Notes: a model not told the origin generated them from the sequence alone. Positions 32,464 through 41,674 are shown, counted from the first letter of the stretch. The stretch: DNA of 64,000 bases from Streptomyces justiciae (GCF_015163075.1 NZ_JADDXU010000027.1:1-64000); one strand, 5' to 3'. Numbers and translations: made by a program.

Positions 32464-33387
32464 CTACGCCGTGATGTCCTTCGTCGTGAACCTCGCCCAC
32501 GCCGCCGACCCGAACACCGCCGCGTACAGGGCCTGGAGGCCGAGGTTCTTCTGCAGCTCGTCCCAGTAGACGGGTTCGCGCATGAGGTCGGCGAAGGACA
32601 GCCAGTAGTGCGAGAAGAAGTACGGCTGGAGCGCGTGCAGTTGGGGGATCTGGTCGAGGATCTGGACCGTGATGAGCAGGCCCACGGTCGTCGCCATCGC
32701 CGCGATGCCGCTGCCGGTGAGGGTGGAGACGAACAGGCCGAGGGCCGCCACGCCGGTCAGTGACGCGGCGACGACCAGGGCGATGAGGAAGGCCCGGCCC
32801 AGCCCCTCGGCGAAGGTGATCTGTGTGCCGGAGATGGTCGTCAGATCGCCGAGTGGGAAGAGGAGGGCGCCGACCGCCAGTGCCGAGATCGCCACGACGA
32901 GGGTGGCGACCACGCAGAACGTCATCACCGTCGCGTACTTGGTGAGCAGCAGGCGGGTGCGGCCTGCCGGGGCGACCAGCAGATAGCGCAGGGTGCCGGC
33001 GTTGGCCTCGCCCGCGATCGCGTCGCCCGCGATCACGCCGATGGCCATCGGGAGGAAGAAGGGGAGGGTCGCCGCCAACGCCGTGAACACCAGGAAGAGG
33101 CCGTTGTTGGTGACCTGGGAGATGAAGGCGGGGCCTTCTCCACCGCCGCCGCGGCCCCCGCCCACGCCGCCGCCGTCGCTGGTCTCGATCTTGATGGCGA
33201 TGCCTACGAGGATGGGGACGGCGGCGAGGACGGCCAGGAGGGCCAGGGTCCGCCAGCGGCGGAAGGTCGTCAGTAGTTCGTTGGCGAAGAGGGTGCCTCG
33301 TGGGGTTGTGCGGCGGCTGCGGGTCGGTGGGGGCTGGTCGCGCAGTTCCCCGCGCCCCTGAACGGCACTCGTCTCAACCGGCGACAT
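32464..33387 (-). CDS. ABC-2 type transporter permease
   Basis: This 307-residue membrane protein has six helices. The first follows RTLALLAVLAAVPILVGIAI; a Gly-rich periplasmic loop (SDGGGVGGGRGGGGEGP) and GEANAGTLRYLLVAPAGRTRLL follow, typical of ABC-2 exporters. It pairs with the ATPase upstream, whose end it overlaps by 14 bases. The first about 30 residues (VQGRGELRDQPPPTRSRRTT) are encoded by a Streptomyces dispersed repeat, so the ancestral N-terminus was probably different. The start may be the ATG at 33387 or the adjacent TTG at 33390. Confidence 0.88.
   Translation of the reverse strand: MSPVETSAVQGRGELRDQPPPTRSRRTTPRGTLFANELLTTFRRWRTLALLAVLAAVPILVGIAIKIETSDGGGVGGGRGGGGEGPAFISQVTNNGLFLVFTALAATLPFFLPMAIGVIAGDAIAGEANAGTLRYLLVAPAGRTRLLLTKYATVMTFCVVATLVVAISALAVGALLFPLGDLTTISGTQITFAEGLGRAFLIALVVAASLTGVAALGLFVSTLTGSGIAAMATTVGLLITVQILDQIPQLHALQPYFFSHYWLSFADLMREPVYWDELQKNLGLQALYAAVFGSAAWARFTTKDITA
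33300..33368. repeat. Streptomyces dispersed repeat, type B, inside the permease N-terminus
   Basis: The stretch GGGGGCTGGTCGCGCAGTTC followed by CCCGCGCCCCTGAACGGCAC is a form I recognise as a very common Streptomyces intergenic repeat. A related copy lies at 36841-36920 in the opposite orientation. Here it overlaps codons 5-28 of the permease. Confidence 0.65.
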
Positions 33388-34342
33388 CAAAACCCTCCCC
33401 CGTCAGCGCCACGAAGGCCTCCTCCAGAGACGCTCGTTCCACACCGAACCCTCTGACGCGCACCCCCGCTTCCACCAACGCGGCGTTGATGTCGGCCAGT
33501 TCGCCCTCTGGTGGCTCTGCCGTCACGCGGTCTTCCGCCACCACTACATCAGCGATCCCCTGTTCCTTCAGGACCCTCGCCGCCTCCCCTGTGTCCGGGG
33601 TCGTCACGACCAAGCGGCCTCTCGCTGCCAGGTCTGTCACCGGGCCCTGGGTGATCAATCTGCCCTGGGCCATGACCGCCGCGTGCGTGCAGACCTGCTC
33701 GATCTCGTCCAGCAGGTGGGAGGAGAGGAAGACCGTGGTGCCGTCGGAGGCCAACTCGCGGACCAGGGAGCGGATCTCGCGCATGCCCTGGGGGTCGAGG
33801 CCGTTGGTCGGCTCGTCCAGTACCAGCAGCTTGCGGGGTTGGAGGAGGGCCGCCGCCAGGCCCAGTCGCTGTTTCATGCCCAGCGAGTACGCCTTCGCCT
33901 TCTTGCCGGCCGCCGCCGACAGGCCGACGCGGTCCAGGGCCGTGGCGACGCGGGTACGCCGGGTGCGGGGGTCGGCGGTCGGGTCGGCGGCGTCGTAGCG
34001 GATCAGGTTGTCGCGGCCGGAGAGGAAGCCGTACAGGGCCGGGCCCTCGATCAGGGCTCCTACGTGCGGGAGTACGGCGCGGGTGGCGCGCGGCATGGGC
34101 TGCCCCAGGACGCGGGCCGTGCCCGACGTGGGCTCGATCAGGCCCATCAGCATGCGGATGGTGGTGGTCTTGCCGGAGCCGTTGGGGCCGAGGAAGCCGA
34201 AGACGCTGCCCGCCGGGACGGTCAGGTCGAGACCGTCGACGGCGAGCTGCCCGCCGCGGTAGCGCTTGGTGAGCGCGCGGGTGTGGATGACGCTGTCACC
34301 CGCGCCCTCGGGATGCGGCTCCGTGGCGGGCGGTTGGTCCAT
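33374..34342 (-). CDS. ABC transporter ATP-binding protein
   Basis: This 322-residue ATPase has Walker A GPNGSGKTT (about residues 53-61), a Q loop near HVGALIEGP, the signature YSLGMKQRL, Walker B LLVLDEPTNGLD and the H-loop SSHLLDEIEQV. The C-terminal about 100 residues resemble the regulatory tail of drug and bacitracin-type exporters (DrrA/BcrA group). With the permease it forms a two-subunit exporter of unknown substrate. The ATG is at 34342, and the LolA-like gene lies 39 bases upstream in the same direction. Confidence 0.93.
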   Translation of the reverse strand: MDQPPATEPHPEGAGDSVIHTRALTKRYRGGQLAVDGLDLTVPAGSVFGFLGPNGSGKTTTIRMLMGLIEPTSGTARVLGQPMPRATRAVLPHVGALIEGPALYGFLSGRDNLIRYDAADPTADPRTRRTRVATALDRVGLSAAAGKKAKAYSLGMKQRLGLAAALLQPRKLLVLDEPTNGLDPQGMREIRSLVRELASDGTTVFLSSHLLDEIEQVCTHAAVMAQGRLITQGPVTDLAARGRLVVTTPDTGEAARVLKEQGIADVVVAEDRVTAEPPEGELADINAALVEAGVRVRGFGVERASLEEAFVALTGEGFDVAG

Positions 34343-34381
34343 CGGCTCCCTCGATTCGTCCCCGAGTACTGCGTACGGTGG

Positions 34382-35569
34382 CTACTTCGCCGCGTCCGCC
34401 GCCTTCACCAGCGCGTCCTTGGTCACGGCGCCGACGTAGACCTTGCCGTCGTCCGTGATCAGGGCGTTGATCAGCCGCGTCTTGAAGACGGTGCCCTCGC
34501 CGAACTTGCCGCTCACCTTGTCGCCGAGCGAGTCGAGGAAGCCGCCGAAGTCGCCGCCGACCTCGGAGCCGGACGGGATGCCCTGGCCGCCGGTGTCGAA
34601 GGTGGCGATGGAGTCCCAGCCGTCCCCGATGACGTTGAGCCCGTCGAGGCCGCCGAGTTCCTCCGGCCCGCGCTTGTCCCGCGGGGCGGCGGTGCTGTCC
34701 TCCTCCGTGACCTTCGCGCCCTTCGGCGGGGTGAAGTCGAACGTGGACGCGGCCGGCTTGGCGAAGCTGACCTGGGTGAAGCCGGCGTCGACGACGGCCG
34801 CGCCGCCGCTCGACGGGGTCAGCGTGAACTTCAGCGGCATCCCGGTCCTGGCGTCCACGGCGACGGTGATCTGGCCGACCGTGGACCCGTCGTCCTTGGG
34901 CTTGATGACGAGCCGGTACGCGTCCCGGCCGGCCACCTGCGCGGTGCCGTCGACCGTCACGGACGTGGTGTCGTCGACCGCCTTGAGGGCGTCGTCGGCG
35001 AAGTCCTTGGGCGTGGCCGGGGCTTCCTCGTCGTGCTTCGCGCTCTCGTCGGCGGTGCCGTGGAAGACCTCGTTGGACTTGCTGTCGTAGCCCCAGACGT
35101 CCTTGCCGTTGTGGATGAGGCTGTACTCGGCCGCGTCCTCCAGGACCGAGACCTTCTGCTTGTCCGGGCCGTCGGAGGCGACGCGCAGGGTGTGGGTGCC
35201 GGTGGCGAGTTCGGTCAGCTTGGTGGAGGGGTCGGCGGACGACCCGTCACCGCCGGAGCGCGAGGCGCCGCCGGTGAAGGCGTCCCCGAGCCCACCGAAG
35301 TCGGGCAGCCCCAGATCCGTGGTGATCTTCACGGTGCCGGACAGCTGCTGTACGTCCGACGCGGCGATCTTCTCGATGAGTTCCTGTGCGCTGATCTTCG
35401 GCAGGTCGGGGTCGCCGGAGTCGGCGAGTGCCGGGACGAGCCCGATGGTCGCCGCGGCCACCCCCACGACCGCGACCGGGACGACGTACCGCGCGGCCTT
35501 GCGTCGCCCAGCGCGCAGGTCGTCGGCCTCCTCCGCGAGCGTGCTGTCGTCGGATTCGTACGGTGCCAT
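34382..35569 (-). CDS. LolA/DUF2092-like membrane-anchored lipoprotein-carrier fold protein
   Basis: This 395-residue protein has one N-terminal membrane segment (residues about 27-48, YVVPVAVVGVAAATIGLVPA), after which it is extracellular. The repeated beta segments, VGQITVAVDARTGMPLKFTL and FTQVSFAKPAASTFDFTPPKG, match the LolA-like fold found in DUF2092 and MucB-type proteins. In Gram-positive bacteria such proteins may bind lipids or sense envelope state; no direct function is known. It is the first gene of a three-gene unit with the ABC exporter and may supply or sense its substrate (inference). Confidence 0.82.
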   Translation of the reverse strand: MAPYESDDSTLAEEADDLRAGRRKAARYVVPVAVVGVAAATIGLVPALADSGDPDLPKISAQELIEKIAASDVQQLSGTVKITTDLGLPDFGGLGDAFTGGASRSGGDGSSADPSTKLTELATGTHTLRVASDGPDKQKVSVLEDAAEYSLIHNGKDVWGYDSKSNEVFHGTADESAKHDEEAPATPKDFADDALKAVDDTTSVTVDGTAQVAGRDAYRLVIKPKDDGSTVGQITVAVDARTGMPLKFTLTPSSGGAAVVDAGFTQVSFAKPAASTFDFTPPKGAKVTEEDSTAAPRDKRGPEELGGLDGLNVIGDGWDSIATFDTGGQGIPSGSEVGGDFGGFLDSLGDKVSGKFGEGTVFKTRLINALITDDGKVYVGAVTKDALVKAADAAK

Positions 35570-35788
35570 GTGTGCCTTACCTCCGTCGTCGGCGGCGGCG
35601 TCCTTCGAAGCTCTCCCTCATGGGAAGTGCCCCCTCGTCCATCCCGTAGCCGCCATTCTCACCCGAATCGGTGAGGATTGGTGTTTTCCCGTGGTTCCCA
35701 TCTGACCAAATCGACGGGGTCGGGGCGTCAGCCCGCGGGCTCAACTCCGCGTACACCTGGGGTATGACACACGGAGGCGGCGCCTCCC

Positions 35789-35806
35789 CCGACCCGTAGG
35801 GGTCGG
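35789..35806 (-). terminator. hairpin after the CHRD gene
   Basis: CCGACCC and GGGTCGG form a perfect 7-bp stem with a 4-base loop, 30 bases downstream of the leftward CHRD gene stop. Confidence 0.55.
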
Positions 35807-35835
35807 ACGGACGACGCCGCTCCGGTCGTATCGCG

Positions 35836-36723
35836 TCAGTCGCGCAGGAACACGTAGTCCGCGTGGTAGGGCACCCCGACGATCTCCCCCGGCGTGCAGG
35901 AGCCGGCCGGGGCGACGCCGCCCACGGTGTTGAGCCGCAGGATCTCGGTCGTACGGGCCAGCAGGCCGTGCTGCTTGCCGGACTGAGTGGCCTTCAGGTC
36001 CAGCTCCGGGATGTTGCCGTCGCCGTTCGGGGTGCGGGACAGGACGGCGCCGGTGACCGCGCTGCCGTCGGGCGCGACCCACTGCGGCGTACCGGAGTTG
36101 GGGGCCACGAACGAGTGCGCGATCCGGCCGCCGAGCACGGCGCTGACGTCCCGTTGGGCGAACGCGTAGCCGCCGCCCGTGGCCGCCTTGCACTCGTAGA
36201 TCTGCTCGCCCTTCACCACGGACGCCTGGAAGTTCCTCAGCGCGTCACGGAAGTCGAACCCGGCGACGGTGACCTTGTGCAGCTGGCCGCGGACGGCGCC
36301 GCCGGGGAACCGCTTGGTGTGCAGGTTGGCGTAGAACGCCCCCGGGTCGGACTTCAGCGCGTCGAGCAGCGCCGCGTCCTTCACCGTCACGGTGCCGGTG
36401 ACACTGTGCCCCTTGCCCTTCCCGAGCACCTTGCTGAAGTCGACCTTGACGTCCCCGTTGACCCCTTTGGCGCCCTGGTGGATGTGCAGGGCCGTGGGCC
36501 GGTCGAGCCCCCGCCACTTCACGGCGACGGACACCTGGTCGCCTTGCACCTTGACGAACTCGAGCGCGGCCCCGTCCGCGTCCCCCGCGGGCACCTCGTT
36601 GGCGCCGCGCAGGCTGGTGGCGAGGACGGTGGCGGCCTCGGTGGTGTTCCCGACGGCTAAGGCCGAAGTGGGAGTGGCCACGGCAGCCAGGACGACAGCA
36701 CTGACGATCAGCCTCTTACGCAT
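35836..36723 (-). CDS. secreted CHRD plus DUF3455 domain protein, TTA-containing
   Basis: This 295-residue secreted protein has a signal peptide (residues 1-23, RLIVSAVVLAAVATPTSALA). Its CHRD domain (about 32-150) shows SLRGANEVPAGDADGAA, ALHIHQGAKGVNGDV and FYANLHTKRFPGGAVRGQL. A DUF3455-type domain follows (about 165-295; YECKAATGGGYAF, PQWVAPDGSAVTG). Functions of both domains are unknown. Leu22 in the signal peptide is encoded by TTA (36658-36660), the only in-frame TTA I found in the window, so translation should need the bldA tRNA and be confined to later development. Confidence 0.88.
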   Translation of the reverse strand: MRKRLIVSAVVLAAVATPTSALAVGNTTEAATVLATSLRGANEVPAGDADGAALEFVKVQGDQVSVAVKWRGLDRPTALHIHQGAKGVNGDVKVDFSKVLGKGKGHSVTGTVTVKDAALLDALKSDPGAFYANLHTKRFPGGAVRGQLHKVTVAGFDFRDALRNFQASVVKGEQIYECKAATGGGYAFAQRDVSAVLGGRIAHSFVAPNSGTPQWVAPDGSAVTGAVLSRTPNGDGNIPELDLKATQSGKQHGLLARTTEILRLNTVGGVAPAGSCTPGEIVGVPYHADYVFLRD

Positions 36724-36840
36724 GAACTCGTCTCCCCGTTTCGAAGAGCCGACACCCCCGCGCCGGCTTCTGACGAGACATACGGGACAGATCTGAGCGT
36801 GGACTCAGCCCAGATATGTGACACGCATCACACTGACGTC

Positions 36841-36920
36841 CCTGAAGGGGCGCGGGGCTCTATCGATTTGCGGCTCCGCCGCGTGGGCGCGACCAGCCAC
36901 AACGAACCCGCAGACGGCAC
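36841..36920. repeat. Streptomyces dispersed repeat, type B
   Basis: This run contains GGGGCGCGGGGCTCTATC, then a GCGGC/GCCGC hairpin, then GTGGGCGCGACCAGCCAC and AACGAACCCGCAGACGGCAC. It matches, from memory, a widespread Streptomyces intergenic repeat; a related copy lies at 33300-33368. It sits between the CHRD gene start and the end of the polyprenyl synthase gene and may serve as a terminator. Confidence 0.6.
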
Positions 36921-36942
36921 CCGGCACAAACCAGGCACCCCC

Positions 36943-37953
36943 TCAGCCCGCCCGATGCACCACAGCGTCACAAAGCTCGGTCAGCGCAGCCTTCGCATCG
37001 CACTCCGGCAACGGAGCAAGCGCAGCCCGCGCCTCCTCAGCAAACCGCACCGTGTCCCGCCGAGCCTGCTCCAACGCAGGATGCCCGCGCAGCGCAGCCA
37101 ACGCCTCCGCAAGCCGCTCATCGTCACCCAGGTCAGAGTCCAGCAGCTCGCACAGCGCAGCGTCCTCCGCCAGCCCCAGCCGAGCCGCACGCTCCCGCAG
37201 CCGCAGCACCGGCATCGTGGGAATGCCCTCGCGAAGATCCGTGCCGGGCGTCTTCCCCGATTCGTGGCCCTCGGAGGCGATGTCGAGGACGTCGTCCGCG
37301 AGCTGGAAGGCGACGCCCAACCGCTCCCCGTACTGCGTGAGCACGTCGACCACCGACTCGTCGGCGCCCGACATCATCGAGCCGAAACGGCAGGAGACGG
37401 CGATCAGCGAGCCGGTCTTGCCCGCGAGGACGTCGAGGTAGTGCTCGACCGGGTCCCGGCCGTCCACCGGTCCGGCGGTCTCCAGGATCTGTCCGGTCAC
37501 GAGCCGTTCGAACGCCTCGGCCTGGATACGGACCGCCTCGGGCCCGAGGTCGGCGAGGATCTGCGAGGCGCGGGCGAAGAGGAAGTCTCCGGTGAGGACG
37601 GCGACGGAGTTGCCCCAGCGGGTGTTCGCGCTGTCCACGCCCCGCCGGACGGAGGCCTCGTCCATGACGTCGTCGTGGTACAGCGTCGCCAGGTGGGTCA
37701 GCTCGACGACCACCGCCGAGGGCACCACGCCGGGCGCATAGGGGTCACCGAACTGGGCAGTGAGCATCACGAGAAGCGGCCGGAAGCGCTTGCCGCCCGC
37801 GCGGACGAGATGCTGCGCGGCCTCCGTGATGAAGGGGACCTCGCTCTTGGTGGCTTCGAGCAAACCCTCCTCGACAGCAGCCAATCCGGCCTGGACATCG
37901 GCTTCGAGAGCCTGGTCCCGCACGCTCAGCCCGAACGGCCCGACGACGGTCAC
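36943..37953 (-). CDS. trans-polyprenyl diphosphate synthase
   Basis: This 336-residue enzyme condenses isopentenyl diphosphate with an allylic primer. The first aspartate-rich motif is in LYHDDVMDEASVRRG, the second in FQLADDVLDIASEG; GGKRFRPLLVML binds the substrate. The residues before the first motif (VVVELTHLATLYHDDVMD) lack bulky aromatic stops at the usual places, consistent with a long product. In Streptomyces a likely role is the menaquinone side chain, which fits the nearby complex I genes (inference). It starts with GTG and is divergent from the POT transporter gene. Confidence 0.93.
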   Translation of the reverse strand: MTVVGPFGLSVRDQALEADVQAGLAAVEEGLLEATKSEVPFITEAAQHLVRAGGKRFRPLLVMLTAQFGDPYAPGVVPSAVVVELTHLATLYHDDVMDEASVRRGVDSANTRWGNSVAVLTGDFLFARASQILADLGPEAVRIQAEAFERLVTGQILETAGPVDGRDPVEHYLDVLAGKTGSLIAVSCRFGSMMSGADESVVDVLTQYGERLGVAFQLADDVLDIASEGHESGKTPGTDLREGIPTMPVLRLRERAARLGLAEDAALCELLDSDLGDDERLAEALAALRGHPALEQARRDTVRFAEEARAALAPLPECDAKAALTELCDAVVHRAG

Positions 37954-38160
37954 GAGGGGTCTCCTGTCTGCTGGTGTCTACTGGCGATTACGCGGTATGT
38001 CGATAGGTCGCTGCCTTCACTCAAGTCAGCGTATCCGGTCACCTTTCGATCACCGTCGCCCCCCACCCGTGCAGCAGGGGCGGTATCGGATCACGGCCGG
38101 TATGTTTCTGATCACCTGAAAAGTACGGATATCCATCGACTTACCCGGAAGCAGTAGAGC

Positions 38161-39663
38161 GTGTCTCGAACCACCGTCGATGTCGACCCCGGAAACCAGC
38201 CGCCTCCCGAGGACGACACCGCCTTCTTCGGCCAGCCGAAAGGCCTGCTCACCCTCTCCGGTCTGGAGGTCTGGGAGCGTTTCTCGTTCCTGGGCATGCA
38301 GGCCATCCTCGTCCTGTACTTCGCCGATTCGGTGGCGCACGAGGGCATGGGCATGGCGGCCGGAACCGCCGCCTCCGTCTCCGCGGCCTACGGCACCCTC
38401 GTCTACCTGGTCTCCGTCGCCGGCGGCTGGCTCGCCGACCGCATGCTCGGCTCGTACCGCGCGGTGCTGTGGGGCGGCGTCCTGATCGCCTGCGGGCACT
38501 ACTCCATGGCGGTGCCGACCGCGACCATGACCTGGGTGGGCCTGGGCCTCATCAGCGCGGGAACAGGCCTGCTCAAGCCCAATGTGGCCACCATGGTCGG
38601 CAAGCTGTACCGGACCGACGACGAGCGGCGTGACGCCGGGTTCGCGCTCTACTACATGGCGATCAACATCGGCGCCTTCGCGGGCCCGCTGATCACCGGC
38701 TGGCTCGGCGACCACAAGGGCTGGCACTGGGGTTTCTCGGCCGCCGCGATCGGCATGACCTTCGGGCTGATCCAGTACGTCGCCGGGCGCCGTCACCTGG
38801 CCGGGCGCAAGCACGCGGCCGAGTTCGCGCTCGCGCCGGACGCGATGCGGCGGGCGGTGCGGCTGATCGTCATAGGCGTCGTCGTCGTGGCCGTGGTCGC
38901 CGGGCTGCTCGGGGGTGTCGGCTGGCTGACCATGGACCGGTTCGTCGACCTGCTCACGCTGATCTCGGTGATCGCGCCGGTCGTCTACTTCGCGGTGATG
39001 TTCCGCAGCCCCCGGGTCACCGCCGAGGAACGCGGTCGGCTGAAGCCATACATCGTCCTCTTCCTGGCCTCGACCGTTTTCAACTTCATCCTCTTCCAGG
39101 CCTACAGCACGATGATGCTGCTGGCCTCCACGAACGCCGAGACGACGATCCTCGGCTTCGACTTCCCGGCGAGCTGGTACGCCTCCGCGCTCGGCGCCTT
39201 CGAGGTCGGGCTCGCGCCCTTCGTGGCCGCCCTGTGGGTGCGGATGGGCCGCGGTCAGCCGCACGCCTCCAACAAGATCGCCATCGGGGTCGTGCTGGGC
39301 GGCCTGTCGTTCCTGCTGATGGTGCTGCCGACCTCCGGGCACTCCTCCGACGACTACCTCATGTCCGCCTGGTGGATCGTCGGCTCCTACCTGCTCCTGG
39401 GGCTCGGCGACATCCTCCTGGAGACCTCGGGCATGTCGGCCACCACCAAGCTCGCCCCGGCCGCCTTCTCCAGCCAGACCATGTCCCTGTGGTTCCTGTC
39501 GCTCGCCCTCGCCAACGGCATCCAGGCGCAGACGGTGAAGCTCTACGACGACGTCTCCCACCCGGCCTACTTCGGCGTCAACGGCACGATCGCGGTGGCC
39601 GCGGGCCTCGCAGTGATGGCCGCGGCGCCCTGGCTGCGCCGCACCATGCACCCCGTCCACTGA
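38161..39663 (+). CDS. POT/PTR family proton-dependent oligopeptide transporter
   Basis: This 500-residue protein has 12 to 14 helices. The POT proton-coupling motif ExxER is in LEVWERFSFLGMQAILVLYF, and GGWLADRMLGSYRAVLWGG and GTGLLKPNVATMVGKLY are further family signatures. It imports di- and tripeptides with protons. The GTG start lacks a strong ribosome site. The CocE hydrolase starts 10 bases after the stop, so uptake and intracellular cleavage of peptides could be coupled (inference). Confidence 0.93.
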   Translation: MSRTTVDVDPGNQPPPEDDTAFFGQPKGLLTLSGLEVWERFSFLGMQAILVLYFADSVAHEGMGMAAGTAASVSAAYGTLVYLVSVAGGWLADRMLGSYRAVLWGGVLIACGHYSMAVPTATMTWVGLGLISAGTGLLKPNVATMVGKLYRTDDERRDAGFALYYMAINIGAFAGPLITGWLGDHKGWHWGFSAAAIGMTFGLIQYVAGRRHLAGRKHAAEFALAPDAMRRAVRLIVIGVVVVAVVAGLLGGVGWLTMDRFVDLLTLISVIAPVVYFAVMFRSPRVTAEERGRLKPYIVLFLASTVFNFILFQAYSTMMLLASTNAETTILGFDFPASWYASALGAFEVGLAPFVAALWVRMGRGQPHASNKIAIGVVLGGLSFLLMVLPTSGHSSDDYLMSAWWIVGSYLLLGLGDILLETSGMSATTKLAPAAFSSQTMSLWFLSLALANGIQAQTVKLYDDVSHPAYFGVNGTIAVAAGLAVMAAAPWLRRTMHPVH

Positions 39664-39673
39664 GGTCACAGCG

Positions 39674-41674
39674 ATGAGCCTGCACATCCGTACGTCCTTC
39701 CCCTACGAGACGACCCACGAGGACCTGCGCATCCCGCTCCCGGACGGGACGTTGCTGTACGCGCGTGTGTGGCGGCCGCTCACCGAGGAACCGGTACCCG
39801 CTCTGCTCGAATACCTGCCGTACCGCCTCACCGACTGGACCGCGCCCCGCGACTTCCAGCGCCATCCCTGGTACGCGGGACACGGCTACGCCTCCGTGCG
39901 CGTCGACGTCCGCGGGCACGGCAACAGCGGCGGGCTGCCGACGGACGAGTACTCGGCGACGGAGCTGGCCGACGGGGTCGAGGTGGTCAACTGGCTGGCG
40001 GCGCAGCCCTGGTGCGACGGCAAGGTCGGCATGTTCGGGATCTCCTGGGGCGGCTTCAACTCCCTCCAGATCGCGGCCCTCGCGCCCGAACCGCTCAAGG
40101 CGGTCGTCACGGTCTGCTCCACGGACGACCGCTATGACAACGACGTGCACTACATGGGTGGTTCCGTCCTCGCCGTCGACATGCACGCCTGGGCCGCGAC
40201 CATGCTGGCGTTCGTCTCCCGGCCGCCGGACCCGCAGTACGTGGGCCTGGCCTGGCGGGACATGTGGCTCAAGCGCCTGGAGCACGTCGACCCGTTCATC
40301 CACACGTGGCTGGACCACCAGACCAGGGACGCCTACTGGCGGCACGGCAGCGTCTGCGAGGACTACGACGCGATCGACGCGGCGGTCCTGGCGGTGGGCG
40401 GCTGGCACGACCCGTACCGCGACACAGTGCTCCGGCTGGTGGAGCACCTGCCGTCGGACCGGGTCCGCGGGCTGATCGGCCCGTGGTCCCACCAGTACCC
40501 CGACCGCGGGCTGCCGCCGGGCCCGGCGATCGGCTTCCTCCAGGAAACCCTGCGCTGGTGGGACCAGCACCTGAAAGGCGTCGACACCGGCGTCATGCGG
40601 GAACCCCTCCTGCGCGCCTGGGTCAGCGACTCCCACCGCCCCGCCACGGTCTACGACACGCTCCCCGGCCGCTGGGTCGGCGAGCCGGCCTGGCCCTCCC
40701 CCCACGTCACGACGATCTCGTACGGCCTCCAGGGCGCCCCTGTCCTGGTCCGCTCCCCGCAGCACACGGGCGTGGACGCCGGGCGGTTCTTCCCGTTCGG
40801 GAACGATGCCGATCTGCCGCCGGAGCAGCGGGAGGAGGACGCCCGGTCGGCCTGCTTCGAGTTCGCGGTGGGTGAGGAGACGTGGGTGCTGGGGCGGCCC
40901 CGGGTGCGGTTGCGGGTGACGTGCGAGGTGCCGCGCGGGCAGGTGATCGCGCGGTTGTGCGATGTGGCGCCGGACGGGTCGTCGACGCTGGTCACCCGGG
41001 GCGTGCTGAACCTGTCGGCGCGGCACGGGCGGGACCGGGCGGTGCCGTGGGAGCCGGGGGCGACCGGGGAGGTCGTCTTCGAGCTGAACGGCATCGGGCA
41101 TGTCTTCCCGCCCGGGCACCGCATCCGACTCGCGGTCTCCTCCGCGTACTGGCCGTGGATCTGGCCGCAGCCCGAGTCCGAGGCCGGGTTCACGCTGGAC
41201 CCGGCGGGCAGCTTCCTCGAACTGCCGGTGCGTGTGCGGGAGTCGGCCGGTGAGATCACCTTCGGGGAGCCCGAGCAGTCCGAGCCGCTCGGCGTCAACT
41301 TCCCTGCCACCCTCGACGAGCCCCGTCCCGAGCGGCTGGTCGTGCGGGACGTCGCCAAGGGCGAGTGGCGGCTCGAGGTCGACCCGCGCTACGGCGGCAC
41401 CCGCTTCTATCCCGACGGCCTGGAGTTCACCGAGGACGCGCTGGAGACGTACACGATCCAGGAGGCGGACCCGCTGTCGGCGCGCGCCCGCTCGAACTGG
41501 TCGATCCGGCTGCACCGGCCGGAGCTGGGCTGGGACACCACCGTCCGCACCCGTTCGGAGATCACCTGTGAAGCGGCTGTGTTTCTGACGTCCAACGAGG
41601 TGATCTGCACGGAGGGCGGCGAGGTGGTGTTCCACCGGACCTGGGAGAAGCGGATTCCACGGACCGCCGGTTAA
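39674..41674 (+). CDS. CocE/NonD family hydrolase (X-prolyl dipeptidyl-peptidase type)
   Basis: This 666-residue serine hydrolase has an alpha/beta-hydrolase domain with nucleophile Ser in GMFGISWGGFNSLQIA (about residue 118), an acid Asp in GGWHDPYRDTV and a His in GPWSHQYPD. The C-terminal jelly-roll domain is seen in FSPGHRIRLAVSS-like VFPPGHRIRLAVSSAYWPW. Members cleave X-Pro dipeptides or esters such as cocaine. No signal peptide is visible, so it acts in the cytoplasm, perhaps on peptides brought in by the adjacent POT transporter. The ATG is at 39674. Confidence 0.92.
   Translation: MSLHIRTSFPYETTHEDLRIPLPDGTLLYARVWRPLTEEPVPALLEYLPYRLTDWTAPRDFQRHPWYAGHGYASVRVDVRGHGNSGGLPTDEYSATELADGVEVVNWLAAQPWCDGKVGMFGISWGGFNSLQIAALAPEPLKAVVTVCSTDDRYDNDVHYMGGSVLAVDMHAWAATMLAFVSRPPDPQYVGLAWRDMWLKRLEHVDPFIHTWLDHQTRDAYWRHGSVCEDYDAIDAAVLAVGGWHDPYRDTVLRLVEHLPSDRVRGLIGPWSHQYPDRGLPPGPAIGFLQETLRWWDQHLKGVDTGVMREPLLRAWVSDSHRPATVYDTLPGRWVGEPAWPSPHVTTISYGLQGAPVLVRSPQHTGVDAGRFFPFGNDADLPPEQREEDARSACFEFAVGEETWVLGRPRVRLRVTCEVPRGQVIARLCDVAPDGSSTLVTRGVLNLSARHGRDRAVPWEPGATGEVVFELNGIGHVFPPGHRIRLAVSSAYWPWIWPQPESEAGFTLDPAGSFLELPVRVRESAGEITFGEPEQSEPLGVNFPATLDEPRPERLVVRDVAKGEWRLEVDPRYGGTRFYPDGLEFTEDALETYTIQEADPLSARARSNWSIRLHRPELGWDTTVRTRSEITCEAAVFLTSNEVICTEGGEVVFHRTWEKRIPRTAG

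Noticed and set aside
36841..36920. Insertion sequence end or attachment site
   Set aside because: No transposase or target duplication is visible; the sequence fits a common Streptomyces intergenic repeat.
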